A stretch of 64,000 nt of DNA. Source: Pedobacter caeni. GTDB lineage: Bacteria > Bacteroidota > Bacteroidia > Sphingobacteriales > Sphingobacteriaceae. Location of the stretch: assembly GCF_900129215.1 (NCBI RefSeq), contig NZ_FQUQ01000001.1:1054001-1118000 (forward strand). Direction: 5' to 3'. Shown one piece after another: positions 16,501 to 27,800 of this stretch. Within the stretch, counting starts at the first letter, position 1; the number at the start of each line of letters is the position of its first letter. Made by a program: the position numbers and the translations under genes. The notes beneath the pieces were generated by a model that was not told the origin of the DNA, did no database searches, and saw only the letters and a program-made list of their open reading frames with translations.

Positions 16501-19500
16501 GGAATATGATAAAAGATTTCCCAGTAATACTGTCCGTATAAGCCATCATAGTCTACCTGTGTCGCATCCAATGCGGCAGGCCATTGCAGATTGCTTGTAG
16601 AGGGATCAAACCTGTCGAATGGCAGTACAGGGACTACAGGAATCTGTTGTGTTTTGAGGCTGAGCAATTCGTCTACCCCGTTAACAAACAGGGCACGGCT
16701 GATCTTGTTGACCGCACCGGTAGACAACCGGACTACATCAAACACAAATTCAGAAGTCTTCGTGTTATTTTTTGCATCCCCCTCATTGGCATAGTTGAGC
16801 TGAACTGCCTCCGGACAAGTCGCCAGGATCTTAAATACTGAAGCGATCTGCGACTGAGATAATTTATTGGTGTTGAGCAGATTTCCCAGGGCAGTCATCA
16901 GGTTCTGCCCGTTGAGGTAAGCATCGTTTATCCTTCCTGTCGGATCAATGATGCTGAATTTGATCAGGGCCTTGAATATATCCTCCGAAACACTTTCGGT
17001 GACCCCCACCGGTACGAAACTGTATTTGAAAATGATGGACGCATTGATAAAAGCACGGTATACATATCCCACCTGAGCATCAGTCATATCGCCCAGCTCA
17101 ACGAAGAAATCAAGTGTATTTTCAAAGTTGGCCCATGTGGCTTCGGCTGTAGGCCGCCCGTTGACCAGTAAGTTATACTTCACTAATCTGTCGTATATTT
17201 TGACCGATAAGTCAACGCTGATGCTATCCTCTTTTTCTGTCGGTTCATAAACGGTATACACCATGACTGCAAATGCAGTGCTGATCAGCGGAGGACCAAT
17301 GCGCAGGCTTTCTGCAAAAGTACTGAAGGCGGTTTGCCCCAGAGTTTTTGGCTTAGGGATGAGCAGGAATATTTCATCACTTACGGTAAACATGAACCAG
17401 CCTGGCTGTGTGGCCACCGGCACGATACTGCCTCCCATCACCTGGCCAAACAATGGTGTTGCTTCCATGTGATTGAAAAGCACCTGCAGGATGGCCGGAA
17501 ACTGCATCGGTCCAAAAACATTATAGGCCAGGATACTTTGCAAAGACTTATACAGGTCGAGGGTTACCATAGCCGCCGGGATCACCATTCCGTTATCGTC
17601 GATTACTTTTGCCGTTTTCAGGGCGACAAAAATTTTGGTGCTGAGATCGGCTGAGATTCCGGTAGTGATAAAAGAATCGCCATCCAGCGGTGTGGCCAGA
17701 CTGGTCGAATCCAGACTGCTATCGTCCTGCGCCCGGCGGTTGCTGTTGATGGCTTCTGCGCTATGAGAAATTTGCATAATCTCTCCTGAGCTTTGAAGCT
17801 CTGCCCTGATGGTCGATAAAGGACCGTTAGCCAGATAAGGGTCGGTCATGATGAATTCTTCGCGATGAACCAGGACGTCCCGGTCGAGGCTCACATTGAT
17901 GACCCGCGTTTGCATTAAGGACAGGTAACCCGTATTTTGCCCCACGATCATTCTGTTATGGTCTTCGGCCCTGGAATGCAGGTTTGCCCAGAAGGCAGCT
18001 GCATTCGGATCTGTTGTTGGCGCTGAACTTTCTGCGTCCACAATTGAAGAGGTATTCGCTATATTTGGTCCATACATGACCACCAGCCGTTCAGAACCTG
18101 CCTTAAAGGAAGGAGCGTTCACATAGCTGTCAGCATTTACGCTGAAGGCAAAGACTTTGTTCCAGCTGGAGTTGTTCAGGTTAAAATCCCCCTCAAAGAC
18201 CGGAGAATTCATCAGGTTGATTTTCCTGCTGTCATCTGCGTTGGAGTATATCACCTCCTGGTCTACCAGTGTCTGAGGCTGAACCCACTTTCCAGTCTCA
18301 TTCAGGAAAGAGTATTTCAGCGTTGCAGTATAGACGAGACTATTATTGGTGGTCACGGATCCGCCACTACCAGACACGGATGAGGTATTGTTTTTTGTGA
18401 TTTCTACCCAGAATATAAATGGCCTGTTGAAGGCATAGACCAGGCTGCAATTCGGCGAATTGATGGTCAGGTCTATTTGCGTCCAGGGGGTCCATGGCAT
18501 GGACTCCGGCTGCTCGCAATAATAATAAACATAAGGATCGGTTTTGGATCGTGACAGCAGATAAATCCGATCGGTTTTATCAATGTTACTCCGGTAAGCA
18601 TCTACCGGTTTTAACTCCGCTACCGCAGAAAACCCGTTGATATAATTGCTGAAGGCAGTATTTACATAAGGCTTGTTGATATCACCCTGTTGCAGCGTTT
18701 TGGACAGCTCTTCAAACTGAGGGGTCACATTTTTGCGCAATGTTGGAATGAGGTAATTTTCCGGATACAGGAAGATCTGTCTGTTCGCTTCCCAAACCCT
18801 GTAGTTCATCATCCATTCCCACCAGGCTTCCTGGATGTAACTCATGTCAAGTACACCTGGTTCCAGCCTCAACCTGCAGCGTTGTAAATAAGTCTGGCAG
18901 GCATTCAAGGCTTCTTTTATGTAGGAAATGCTCGTTTCGGGTCCCATTTCGACATCGGTGAGCAGAAATTCATATACGTTACGGTCTGCAGTGATGTCCT
19001 TGTAATCGGTGTTCAGCTCGGCCAGCACCAGCGGTAATAAAGCATCACGCAGGTGCAGCGCCAGATCTCCTGAAAGTGTGGCCCAAACCTGTGGCCAGCC
19101 CTGGCCATACAGCCCGGCTACCTTGTCTATCAATTGCCCGAAGGTCTTTTTGTATAAGGCCCAGTTTCCCAGTGCCGGTTTTGTTGCGAGTGAGACCAGG
19201 CTGTTCATCAATTCCGGATTTGCAGCCAGTTTTTTCATCAGTGTGAGGCAAATCTGGAGGTCCTGCAATTTCTGGCAGATGATGGTATCTGCTTTCAGAG
19301 GACCAGTGAGCAGGCTTTGAACCTCTGCCGGTAACCAGCCCGTTGCATTTTGCAAGGCCTTAAGCTGATCGGACTCAGCTGCGTTTTGCGAAGCCAGGGA
19401 AATGTATAACAAGAGGTTTTGCTGTGCATCCCCGTAGCCAACCATCATGACCTGCACCATGTTGATCCATTGAATGGATGTAAGGCTGATCGCATCAAAC

Positions 19501-21815
19501 TGAGCAGGCAGGCCATATGCCGCCGGATATGAGGAGGTGTTGGTGACGATTTCTACAGGAAGGGCAAGATCGTCGGAAAGTGTGAGCCAGCGGGAAACCC
19601 ATTGCAAAACGGCACGTACATAATCGCCATATTTTGGGGTAATTCCATCTGCATCCGCAGTCATAAAGCCGTCTTCCCAGGTGGTTACTCCTGCAGGCTT
19701 TGTCACTGCTTTCAGGCTCATTTCCAATATAGCGGTAATCCGCGGGACATCTGCCCCGAACAGAATAGCGATATTAGAGGTGATGTCATTGCCTGTTTCA
19801 GGCGTATTGGGTTTTACGTTTATCCAAAGGGTACGTAACCATTCATCGACTTTGTCTGGTTGATACCGTGGATTCACATAAACACTCAGATTTCCATTCA
19901 TGATGTAATCCAGGTGATAAGAGTTTACCCCGCTATCGTCCATCCAGATGGCCGTTTTAATGAGGTTCTCCAGGTCTGCAACAGTTGGTGCAGTTGGAGT
20001 AGCCAGTTTTATGACTTTTAAGAAGAGCACATAGGCAGCCATGCTTATACGGAGTTTCTGGCTCAGTAAAGCATGTCGGTATAAGGCCGAAATCACCTCC
20101 ACTGTCAATTGGACCTCAGTGGCTCCGTAAAGGTATTTCCCGAGGATATTGGCATCATTAAGACTCAGGCCAAGTCCGGGCAGAATCCTGTTGATGGATG
20201 CGGTATTGTCTTCCCCGGCATTTTCCGGTGTCCATTTGAGCGGATCGGATTTATAAAGGGGATTTAATGGATTTCCTGAGGGTTGATAAGCTGGTTTGGT
20301 TGCAACTACACCCGAAGAATTGAAAAGCGTGTCAAAAGCAGAACTGTTTCCATCTGTTGTTTTACCATAAGTTTTGATGGGCCCAGACAGTACAGAAGCC
20401 GTAGCCAGGTCTATATCCAGAAGCGAAGCACAGTCCAGCAAGCGACTAAGGTTAACGATGGCCTCGTCGTTCAATGCGGGAGCCGCCCCATTTTTGAGGC
20501 AACGCAGCACCCAATCAGTATCGGTTATCGTGACGCCAATCGCAATGGCCAGGCGTTTAATCCTGTTGATCTGGTCAAGCGGCGCTGCATCCATATTGGT
20601 GAGTACATAAGGGCCATTCGCCACTGGCTGTTCCAGTTTTACCCACTTGCCATTTAAGCCTTCATTGATGTAAAAATTCTTTTGTAATCCTGCTCCCTTT
20701 TCCAGGTCATTCAGGTCCTGATCCAGCAGCCTGGTCAGTTCTGCAAAGTTGATCCAGCTTTTCTCGATAAATGTCGTAGCATCTTTAAGGGTGACGATAT
20801 CTGTTACATTATAAAAAGGAGCGATATCTTCCGGTTTTGTGAGCTGAGTGATGATAATTTGCTGTTGTTCGGGTGAGAGGCTGAGCCCACGCGCGGCAGC
20901 CACATTATCCGCTTGCTTCCAGGCCGTCAGGATAGCACCATAAGGTGCTTCGGCCTGATTCAGCAAGACCTGAATCTGGTCCAGCGGGTAATTAAAAGGC
21001 AGCTCGATGGGATAAACAAGCGTGGTGGCCAATGCCTCTATGACCTCTTCCGGACTGGCCTTGCCCAGGTAAGACTGGGCATAGGCGGTGAGCCTTTCAT
21101 TTACGATCTGAAGATATGGAACAAGGTTGTTGGTATTCGCACAGGTCAGTTCAATTTCTCCGATGTCCGGCCTGCGGCTGGTAAACAAAAACTCCCTGGC
21201 GATGGTTTTTTCGTTCGGTTTGGTAACGTATTCTGAGATGATCCGCTGCAAATCGACCAGATAAGCTGCTGCACCAAAGATGGAACGGCATTCGTCGCAC
21301 CTGCAAAAGTCCAGGGTACCAAAAAGGTCCTGGTAGCTGGGCAGATTCGAAAAAGTTTTCTCGACATCAGAACTGACGTTGTTCAATACGGAACCCTGGT
21401 AAAACGACGAGGCGACCGTACCCCTTACTGATGCCCAGAGGTGCATGGACTTGTTGCGAAGACCGGTGGCACGTTTATGCAGTTCTACTGCCGCTGCTTT
21501 TTCCAGTCCGAGATCATCTGCATGTTCCTTAACGAACTTTTCCCTGGGGATGACGGCGAGCTGATTGGCAGAAGTGATGCCTTTATTCATCAGGGCCTGC
21601 ACCACATCATTGCTGGAATGGAGCTTTCCTAACCGTTGCTGGGTTTGCAGCGCTTTCACCGTAGCCGCTTTGGCTGGTGAGCTGAGTTTTAATTTTTTCA
21701 AGGTGGACTTATCGAAAAGGTCCACTGAATGAATGTCTATACCTGGATTTACATTCATGAATTCCTGTGCCAATTGGGATGATACAGTTTTTTGAGCATT
21801 ATTTTTTTGGGCCAT
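13536..21815 (-). CDS. Tc toxin subunit A (TcA)
   Basis: 2759 aa from the ATG at 21815 (MAQKNNAQKTVSSQLAQEF); an in-frame start at 21866 would add 17 residues and overlap the upstream gene. Length and order fit TcA: an N-terminal VRP1/SpvA-like region (LFGTLDFCRCDECRSIFGAA, then the helical shell), an ABC-toxin N region near residue 1005 (NYRVWEANRQIFLYPENY), a neuraminidase-like and receptor-binding middle, the long helical pore from about 2155 (LQANQQGQILDMTTRIKEDR), and the TcB-binding end from about 2370 (YFQTYALALEAARQAEASFQ). In known systems TcA pentamers dock a TcB-TcC cocoon and inject it through a membrane. It follows TcB-TcC by 28 nt and leads into two accessory genes. Confidence 0.92.
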   Translation of the reverse strand: MAQKNNAQKTVSSQLAQEFMNVNPGIDIHSVDLFDKSTLKKLKLSSPAKAATVKALQTQQRLGKLHSSNDVVQALMNKGITSANQLAVIPREKFVKEHADDLGLEKAAAVELHKRATGLRNKSMHLWASVRGTVASSFYQGSVLNNVSSDVEKTFSNLPSYQDLFGTLDFCRCDECRSIFGAAAYLVDLQRIISEYVTKPNEKTIAREFLFTSRRPDIGEIELTCANTNNLVPYLQIVNERLTAYAQSYLGKASPEEVIEALATTLVYPIELPFNYPLDQIQVLLNQAEAPYGAILTAWKQADNVAAARGLSLSPEQQQIIITQLTKPEDIAPFYNVTDIVTLKDATTFIEKSWINFAELTRLLDQDLNDLEKGAGLQKNFYINEGLNGKWVKLEQPVANGPYVLTNMDAAPLDQINRIKRLAIAIGVTITDTDWVLRCLKNGAAPALNDEAIVNLSRLLDCASLLDIDLATASVLSGPIKTYGKTTDGNSSAFDTLFNSSGVVATKPAYQPSGNPLNPLYKSDPLKWTPENAGEDNTASINRILPGLGLSLNDANILGKYLYGATEVQLTVEVISALYRHALLSQKLRISMAAYVLFLKVIKLATPTAPTVADLENLIKTAIWMDDSGVNSYHLDYIMNGNLSVYVNPRYQPDKVDEWLRTLWINVKPNTPETGNDITSNIAILFGADVPRITAILEMSLKAVTKPAGVTTWEDGFMTADADGITPKYGDYVRAVLQWVSRWLTLSDDLALPVEIVTNTSSYPAAYGLPAQFDAISLTSIQWINMVQVMMVGYGDAQQNLLLYISLASQNAAESDQLKALQNATGWLPAEVQSLLTGPLKADTIICQKLQDLQICLTLMKKLAANPELMNSLVSLATKPALGNWALYKKTFGQLIDKVAGLYGQGWPQVWATLSGDLALHLRDALLPLVLAELNTDYKDITADRNVYEFLLTDVEMGPETSISYIKEALNACQTYLQRCRLRLEPGVLDMSYIQEAWWEWMMNYRVWEANRQIFLYPENYLIPTLRKNVTPQFEELSKTLQQGDINKPYVNTAFSNYINGFSAVAELKPVDAYRSNIDKTDRIYLLSRSKTDPYVYYYCEQPESMPWTPWTQIDLTINSPNCSLVYAFNRPFIFWVEITKNNTSSVSGSGGSVTTNNSLVYTATLKYSFLNETGKWVQPQTLVDQEVIYSNADDSRKINLMNSPVFEGDFNLNNSSWNKVFAFSVNADSYVNAPSFKAGSERLVVMYGPNIANTSSIVDAESSAPTTDPNAAAFWANLHSRAEDHNRMIVGQNTGYLSLMQTRVINVSLDRDVLVHREEFIMTDPYLANGPLSTIRAELQSSGEIMQISHSAEAINSNRRAQDDSSLDSTSLATPLDGDSFITTGISADLSTKIFVALKTAKVIDDNGMVIPAAMVTLDLYKSLQSILAYNVFGPMQFPAILQVLFNHMEATPLFGQVMGGSIVPVATQPGWFMFTVSDEIFLLIPKPKTLGQTAFSTFAESLRIGPPLISTAFAVMVYTVYEPTEKEDSISVDLSVKIYDRLVKYNLLVNGRPTAEATWANFENTLDFFVELGDMTDAQVGYVYRAFINASIIFKYSFVPVGVTESVSEDIFKALIKFSIIDPTGRINDAYLNGQNLMTALGNLLNTNKLSQSQIASVFKILATCPEAVQLNYANEGDAKNNTKTSEFVFDVVRLSTGAVNKISRALFVNGVDELLSLKTQQIPVVPVLPFDRFDPSTSNLQWPAALDATQVDYDGLYGQYYWEIFYHIPMLVSYTLKINQKFPDATTWHQYIFNPTSREDFVTPEALTRDSEGNIPLQQATGIVTNLKNHNIGDPPAPILNAAGEVNPEFKATTDLGFLKVQDPTLSSDQLLMVRNELLNYQLNAPSSHYWQFRPFRTHNLESLQEMLSDNNPAIKVYNDDPFDPFAIARLRIGAFEKATLIQYIDNLIAWGDQLFTEDTWESITAAYMIYVYAYDLLGPRPQEVGVCKGENVVLNFNEIAAKYPNGIPQFLIELEHFTGTGTGSDTAMLSHAFNDLNVYFCVPENANLMSRWDLVEDRMYKINHSLNINGIFRQLPLFEPPLNPLDLVRAAKAGNNIQSLSSSKPQLSPYRYTSISSVSAMLCSTLIELGNGMLSALEKNDAEGLSALQANQQGQILDMTTRIKEDRIAELNANISGLNESLASANFRQTHYNDLIDSGLSGFEKTSLEAAASGLAFNILAGISKTAAAIGYAIPQVGSPFAMTYGGVQVGSMVNAASGAFEIGATVSAFVSQQAATMGGYERRTQDWKLQRQQATYDSQNIQQQIEAANYQLESAQQDLSIHLKSIEQNKVVETYLKNKFTNRELYQWMIGSLSGTYFQTYALALEAARQAEASFQYEMNSTQRFLTFDYWDSLHKGLTAGEGLRLSLNRMDSAFRAGDVRALDVVKTIPLSVLAPDALLDLINTGKCTFQFTEALFDYDYPGQYARKIKTISVSIPAVLGPYQEVKAILKQTKNYVVLNGTSIAAVKYLLDNNNPKPAEGLREDWGVNQMIALSKGVDDSGLFVLDFQEPRYLPFENTGAVSDWELSMPKETNRFDFNQLSDVVITLKYTAFFDQKLETDVKAELAKVPLTGGILISSNMQSSAWLAFLMDTQDATKQTLTIKNDPAQMGYFKTFAYDTIILQLELAAGVNIANGATFLKLAIDAGHEASPPLNKGQGTIAGINWDAKKLPVSWKLEFDLSSDTIKPLLKDGHIDGEKLLNVQVIGLYQAKVY

Positions 21816-21843
21816 AATGACTTTTTTTATGCCTTTTGGTGAA

Positions 21844-24800
21844 TTATTTAGTGCGGTTGACACCAAGTTGTGTCCATGTCTTTGTCAGTTCTTTATATTT
21901 TTCCGGAAAGAGTCTGCTGATGACATCCTGTCCGAACGGATCGGTTGTTGCAAGTGTTAATCCGGTGGCCATCTTCTGGGCCGAGGCAATCGGCTGCAGC
22001 CTTACTTTAATTCCATTCTCGTCCAATAGGGTAACTGCATCAATAAAATTTGTGGCTTTTGCAGATTCATCATCTACGAGTGTTTTTGGCAGGTCGTACG
22101 GTCGCAGGAATTTTGTGCGGAAAATATATTTCCCCTTGCCTAATTCTGTATCCAGAAACTTTTTAAAGGAAATGATCGTTCCTACACAACCCAGGCAGGG
22201 AGAAAAATTTATCCTGAGGCTAAATACAGGTTTTTTGGCCACCTTACCTGTATTTAGGGTACTGCTGGGGACGGATTCTGAGGTAAGAAATGAGCTAAGA
22301 GTAGTTGATGCACTCTCCTGATAAGCGACCCGGAACGAGTTGAGGTTCCAGTCTTCGGCATGTGGATTGATTTTTAAACCTTTCTGGTTTTCTGTACCTA
22401 TTGACGGGAATTCCAGTGAAGAATCGGCCGGTCCATTCTTTCCTGTTTGCAGGGCAACACCATTCACTTTCAGGATGGCAATAACACCCGTTGTAGAGGT
22501 CACATACTGTTGTGTAATACTGCTGGTTACGCTTGACGTTCCGGTTTCATAAAAGCTTTTTCTGCCTTTTTTACTTTTTCCACTTAAATTGTCCTGACCG
22601 GCATTATCCTCTACCACAGAATCTGTCAGAGACCATGTCGCCTTACGTTTACTCGAGAGACCGTTAGGGTCTTTGTAACGCAAAGGGTTGTTTTTGACAT
22701 ACGCGTAGAGATTTGGGCCGTCTTTCTCCCCTATAGGATCGGCAGTGAGCCATCGTCCGAGCCAGGAAATGAAATACCGGGCACCGAAATAGTAGAAACC
22801 AGTGCTGTCGTCGCACTCTTTACCGGAGTAGCGGTAATCCTTTAAGGAAACTTCAACCTGGTTTTCGCCGGCAATGATTGCAGTTCCGCCAAAGGGAAAA
22901 TAGGCTTCATAGCTGATCATCTTTCCTTCGGTGTCCATCTCGATGGAGACGGAGTCATTGCCATTGCTCATCTGGAAACGTACGCTGTGTTGTCCGGTCT
23001 TGTCTACCTGCAGTTTCCGGTTGTCCTGTTCCCAGTAGTGGATGATCGCTACGCAGGTCTGGTTGTCCATAATCCTCAGGGTTCGCTTTTCAAGCATCAG
23101 GTTAGCATTGCCATCCTGAACCTTATAATCCTGTGTGACTTCATAATTACCGATATAGGTTTTGCGCGAAATGTTGCTGACCGCCCCTCCCTGCGCCATG
23201 CGTTCGTTTACTTTCAGAATGCGGTCTTCTGCGGAGTCATACACATAATAATCGCTGTCGTCGGCTTCCTCCGGCCGTTCAATTGTGCAGGCACGCACCA
23301 GTTTTTCGCAACAATTGAAGGAAAGTGTTACGGTATTGTTGATGGAAATCTGGCGTTGGTTGCCACTTGCATCATACTCAAATTCTTTAAGATGGTTGTT
23401 GTTGTCGTTCACCGCACCATCCACGGAATAGGAAGAGCTGGCGGCGGTATGTTGCTTGTTGATCAGGTTTCCGGAGTCATCATAGGTATAGGTTTCTCTG
23501 TAGTTCTCCAATGCGCTGCCATCTCCTGCGGCGGGAAGCTGACTGAAAATAGATTGCTTAAAGCTATCCTGTGTAATGTTGTTCTTATAGGTGTTCGCAT
23601 TGATCCCGGGATGCTGCCGTCCACTTGCTATAATCAACCGGTAATAGGCATCATATGTATAATCAGACATGGGGTCTACCTGCTGATTCTTGTAGAAAAT
23701 GGTTTCGATACTACGATCCCAGCTTCTGGTGAGGTTACCTACAGGATCATAGGTATAGCTGATGTCCTGTACAATTTGCTGATCTGTCTGTTGCCTTGTG
23801 CTGAGCAGACGAACCAGTCGTTGCGTGGTCCATTCGTAGGTGTAGGACGTCTGTATTCCATTAGCGTACCGGATTTTTTTCCTTTGACGGTTGGCGTCAT
23901 ATTCTATCTTGCTGACGATCTCCTGTGTAAAGTTATCCTGACCGTTCAGGCTTATCGTGTCGAGCAGGCCGGCGATGTTATAGCTGAAGCTGGTGACTGA
24001 ACCGTCTGGGGTGGTTTCGCTGAGCAGGGTTCCCCTGGCATCGAAAGTAAATGAAAGCTGGTATATTTCAGGTTCCAGTCCGACCGGATTTTTCCAGTTT
24101 GCAGGGGTTTTATAATCCTTTACCACTTGCCTTGCACTTTTAAGGACATTGCCCGCCATGCTGTACTGTAAAGTGGTGGTGCTGCCCGACAAATCTTTCA
24201 GTTCGAAGAGGCGTCCGCGAAGGTTGGCCTTATCCGCATCTGCCTGCGTTTCTCCGTAGGTAAAAACCTCTACAAGGTTAAAATCCCCGTAATTAATCAC
24301 CGGACCACTGTATTCGATCAGCATAATGTTTAATTTGCTTTTCCGGTCCAGCCTGTCGTAGTCGAGCAGCTGGCAATAATTGCGTGGGCTGATAGACCAG
24401 CAGAGACCTTCAAATATGTTGTTGAAGAAACGTTCCAGGCCGGCATCAGCGCTATTGTTGGAGCTGTAACTTTTGGACCCCATCGGATAGAGGTATTTAA
24501 AGCTGTAATAATCGGTGCCCTTCTCCATATTGGATTTGAAGAGCCTCGGATCGGTGAGTAATACTTTCCTGCTCTGAATATCATATTCCAGAAGGGTGAC
24601 CATCTGCTTTCCTCCTTCTGCGGTCTGGATCTCACGGATACGTGAAGCAGTCTGGTCTGTGACATAAATCGTTGGGGTGTTGTAGAAAAGAGCCGCTTTG
24701 TCCAGGGCATCTTTTTCATCCTTTTGTTCCTGGGTTGGGTTGGCAGGATAATTTGCCGTAAACCATTTATAGTAAGGGGAATCCAAAACGGTATCGTCCT

Positions 24801-27800
24801 CATCAAAATGCGATTCCTCCCATGCGGTATACACTACTTTCGTAAAAAAGCCTTTAGGGGTATCCTGCCGGATCTGCCGGAGCAAAGGATCATAAAAAAG
24901 GGTTGCAGGTGGAGGAACGATGCCTTCGTCGGTGATTTCTTTCTGACTTTCGTAATTGGGAGTGTTGCTGAAATAAGCCAGGTATTGTTCAGCAGCCAGA
25001 CCTTTATTGTTATACACTGTCCGGCCGGATACCAGCCATCGGGTTTCCGTTTCGGCCAGCAGGATACTACCCTTGCTCCTTTTCAACAAGCCTTTATCAT
25101 TTCTGGTCACCGCAAGGCCGGGCTCTACACGCATTTTCTTCTCGATGATCTTGCCCTCCCCACTGCTGAATTCCAGTTCTGTATGACAGCGGAAGGCAGT
25201 TGTATTTCCATCCAGGTAATAATAGTCGTAGCGTTCAAGGCTGACTGAGCTGAGGGGTTGTGGCTGTGCTGGTTTTTCCTGATGGAGGATCACTGAGCGT
25301 TCGTAAGCATGCAGGTCGTAAAAGAAAAAGGACCCTGCACCCTGCAGGTAATATTCGGAGTTGTAAATGACGTCCTCAAACGTGATCGGATCACCATTTT
25401 CCGCTTTATCCCTGCGGATGTATTCAGCAGGCTTGCTGTCATATTCATACAGACGCATGTTGCCACAAGGTTTTCCTTCTTCATGACCAAACAGGGTGCT
25501 GACGATGACCTTACCGAAAGGATCATAAAGCACCTGTCTGACATTATTGTTGATGTCAACAATTTGCTTTGGCAGCATGGCCTGATAATCAATTTTTGCA
25601 GTGATGACCTGTTCTGTTTGTTCGTCCAGGTATTGTGTGGATTTTATGGCAGCAAGGAAATAGAGATCATATTCCAGTGTAGATTTCCGGTACAGCTCCG
25701 AAGCAGGACTTACGAAGGAGTTTTCTACCTGCCATGGCATAAAAAAGCTGTTGGCATCTTTAAAATAATGTTGGACCAGTCCGCGGTTTTCGTAGTACCC
25801 GCTGGTATCGTTATAGAAATAACCACCCTGTTCCAGGATTACCGCTTCGCTGAGGCGGTCTCCATAGATCTGGTTAATGTTTTCTTTGGTATAAACTTGC
25901 TGGGCCTGGTGGTGGAGCAAAGCCCGGGAAGAAATTTCTCCTCCGGCAAGTGCTTCGCTCTGCAGTTCATTCCAGAAATAAGCCGTGTTCCAACTTAACT
26001 GAGCGGCATAAGGATCGGTATTTTCGGCCTTAGGGCTGCCCATATAAGGGACAACATTTGCAAAAGCCTGAGCCGCCTGTCTGCTGATTTCTGTATAGCT
26101 GAAATATTGCGATCCGGCAATATTCAGCCTGAATAATTCAAATTCCTGTTCGTCGTACAACATTCCTCTGTACCAGTATTCCTGTTCCTTGCTGGTATTG
26201 ATAAAGCTTTTGGTATTTGCACTTGCTTTAAGGAGCTGTTGTTCGGGGTATATGTTAAGTTGTGCTTGCCCTGTTGTTCTACGTCCCAGAAATATACTAC
26301 AGTCTTTTGTGACTTCTCCGCACTGCGGATCAACCTCCAGGGTAAATTGCTGTCTGATATTTGGGTCGGCAGGATTGCGTTCGTAATTGTATTGTATATT
26401 TTCCCGGCTGTCTATCCGGAACACCCCACGTGCATTCACCTCAGCAGCCTGGATCATGACCACTGTATAGTTTGATTGCTGAACGGTATAAGGGTATTTT
26501 GCCTCAGGCGAATCGTCCAGCCCATATACCTCCTGTCTGATCATCCGGTCTCTCAGGGCTACGTAAGCCTGACTGATTGTTTCCGGATTGTGGAGGTAAA
26601 TGGCGGGATCAAAAAAACTGTCGGGAAAGTTGAGGGCGTCTTTGTCGCCATCAAAATAGCTGGTCTTGTATTGTTCCAGCAGAGCGTCGTAATCAGCATA
26701 TGCTCCGGTTAAATACCAGGTCCTGGTGTAAACCGGCGGAATAGAAGCCGGAGATTCCTGATTGACCGTTTCATTTCCGGCATCCCAGGATTCTACGTAA
26801 CCGAAACCACGGAAGGCTCTATTGACAGGGTCATAATAACCATCATGCCAGGCATATCGGGTCACACTGCTGATTTCCGAGATGTGGTCATACGTATTGA
26901 CCTCATTTACCACCTGCACAGGAAAAGGGACTGTTGTTGGCCAGGGCCTGCCTTTTAGTTTATCCTCGAGGGCGTAATGTGATGAAGTGCCATATTTTAT
27001 AGTTGTGGTACTGCCTGAATGGTTATCTATCTCAGAAAGCAGATAGGGTTTGATGGAGGCTACCCATTTGCCGTTTTCGGCTGCTGTTTCGCCGGCAAAG
27101 TTGTACCAGTATTGAACAGGAGTTGGACTTATTTTGGTAAAGATTATGCTGGAAGTGCCGTTGCCAAGGATATCGGCAAAGTTGATCTGGTCTATCGCAC
27201 TAAATAATGCGGGCAGATAGATCACGATCCGATCCGAAAAAGAATTTCCAGATTGATTCAGGTAAGCTTCCACGCGATCGGGATATACATACACAAGATC
27301 TGCTGTACCGGAGCCATCCAGGTCTGTGAAAAATAAATTTGCTGCCTTAAAGTCTTCTCCAAAATCCGGCGGATTGCCCATGGTGACCACTTCATCAAAG
27401 TTTCCATATCCGAAAGAAGGCCAGCATTGCACCGACCTGTTCCGTACCCTTATGCGATGGGACATCCCATCTCCAAAAATATTCGCAAAGCCCACATATT
27501 CAACCGGGTTATCGAGTGAATTCATTGGGACGTTATTCAGGTTATCCAGGGTTTTCAGACTTTGGTAACCTTTTTCTCCCAGGGATTCATAAATGCTGAT
27601 TTGCTCTGTTCCAATGATCAGTAAGTCGGTTTTCCCATTGCTGCTCAGGTCTGCTGTTTCTATATAGGGATTCGCATAATTTGTTGGGTAGCTCTCGAAA
27701 GGTTGAAAATTTTCCCAGGAATTGTTGCTTTGCAGTTCATAAAATCCGGCTTTATGCGCATCAGCCACCACCAGTTCTATGCCACCGTTTCCCTCTACAT

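Noticed and set aside
21844..21866. Overlap of TcA start with TcB-TcC stop
   Set aside because: It depends on the 21866 start; the ATG at 21815 gives a better start and a 28-nt gap.
22987..24000. 337-aa open frame on the plus strand
   Set aside because: It lies wholly inside the TcB-TcC gene on the other strand, has poor protein composition and no start context; an antisense shadow.
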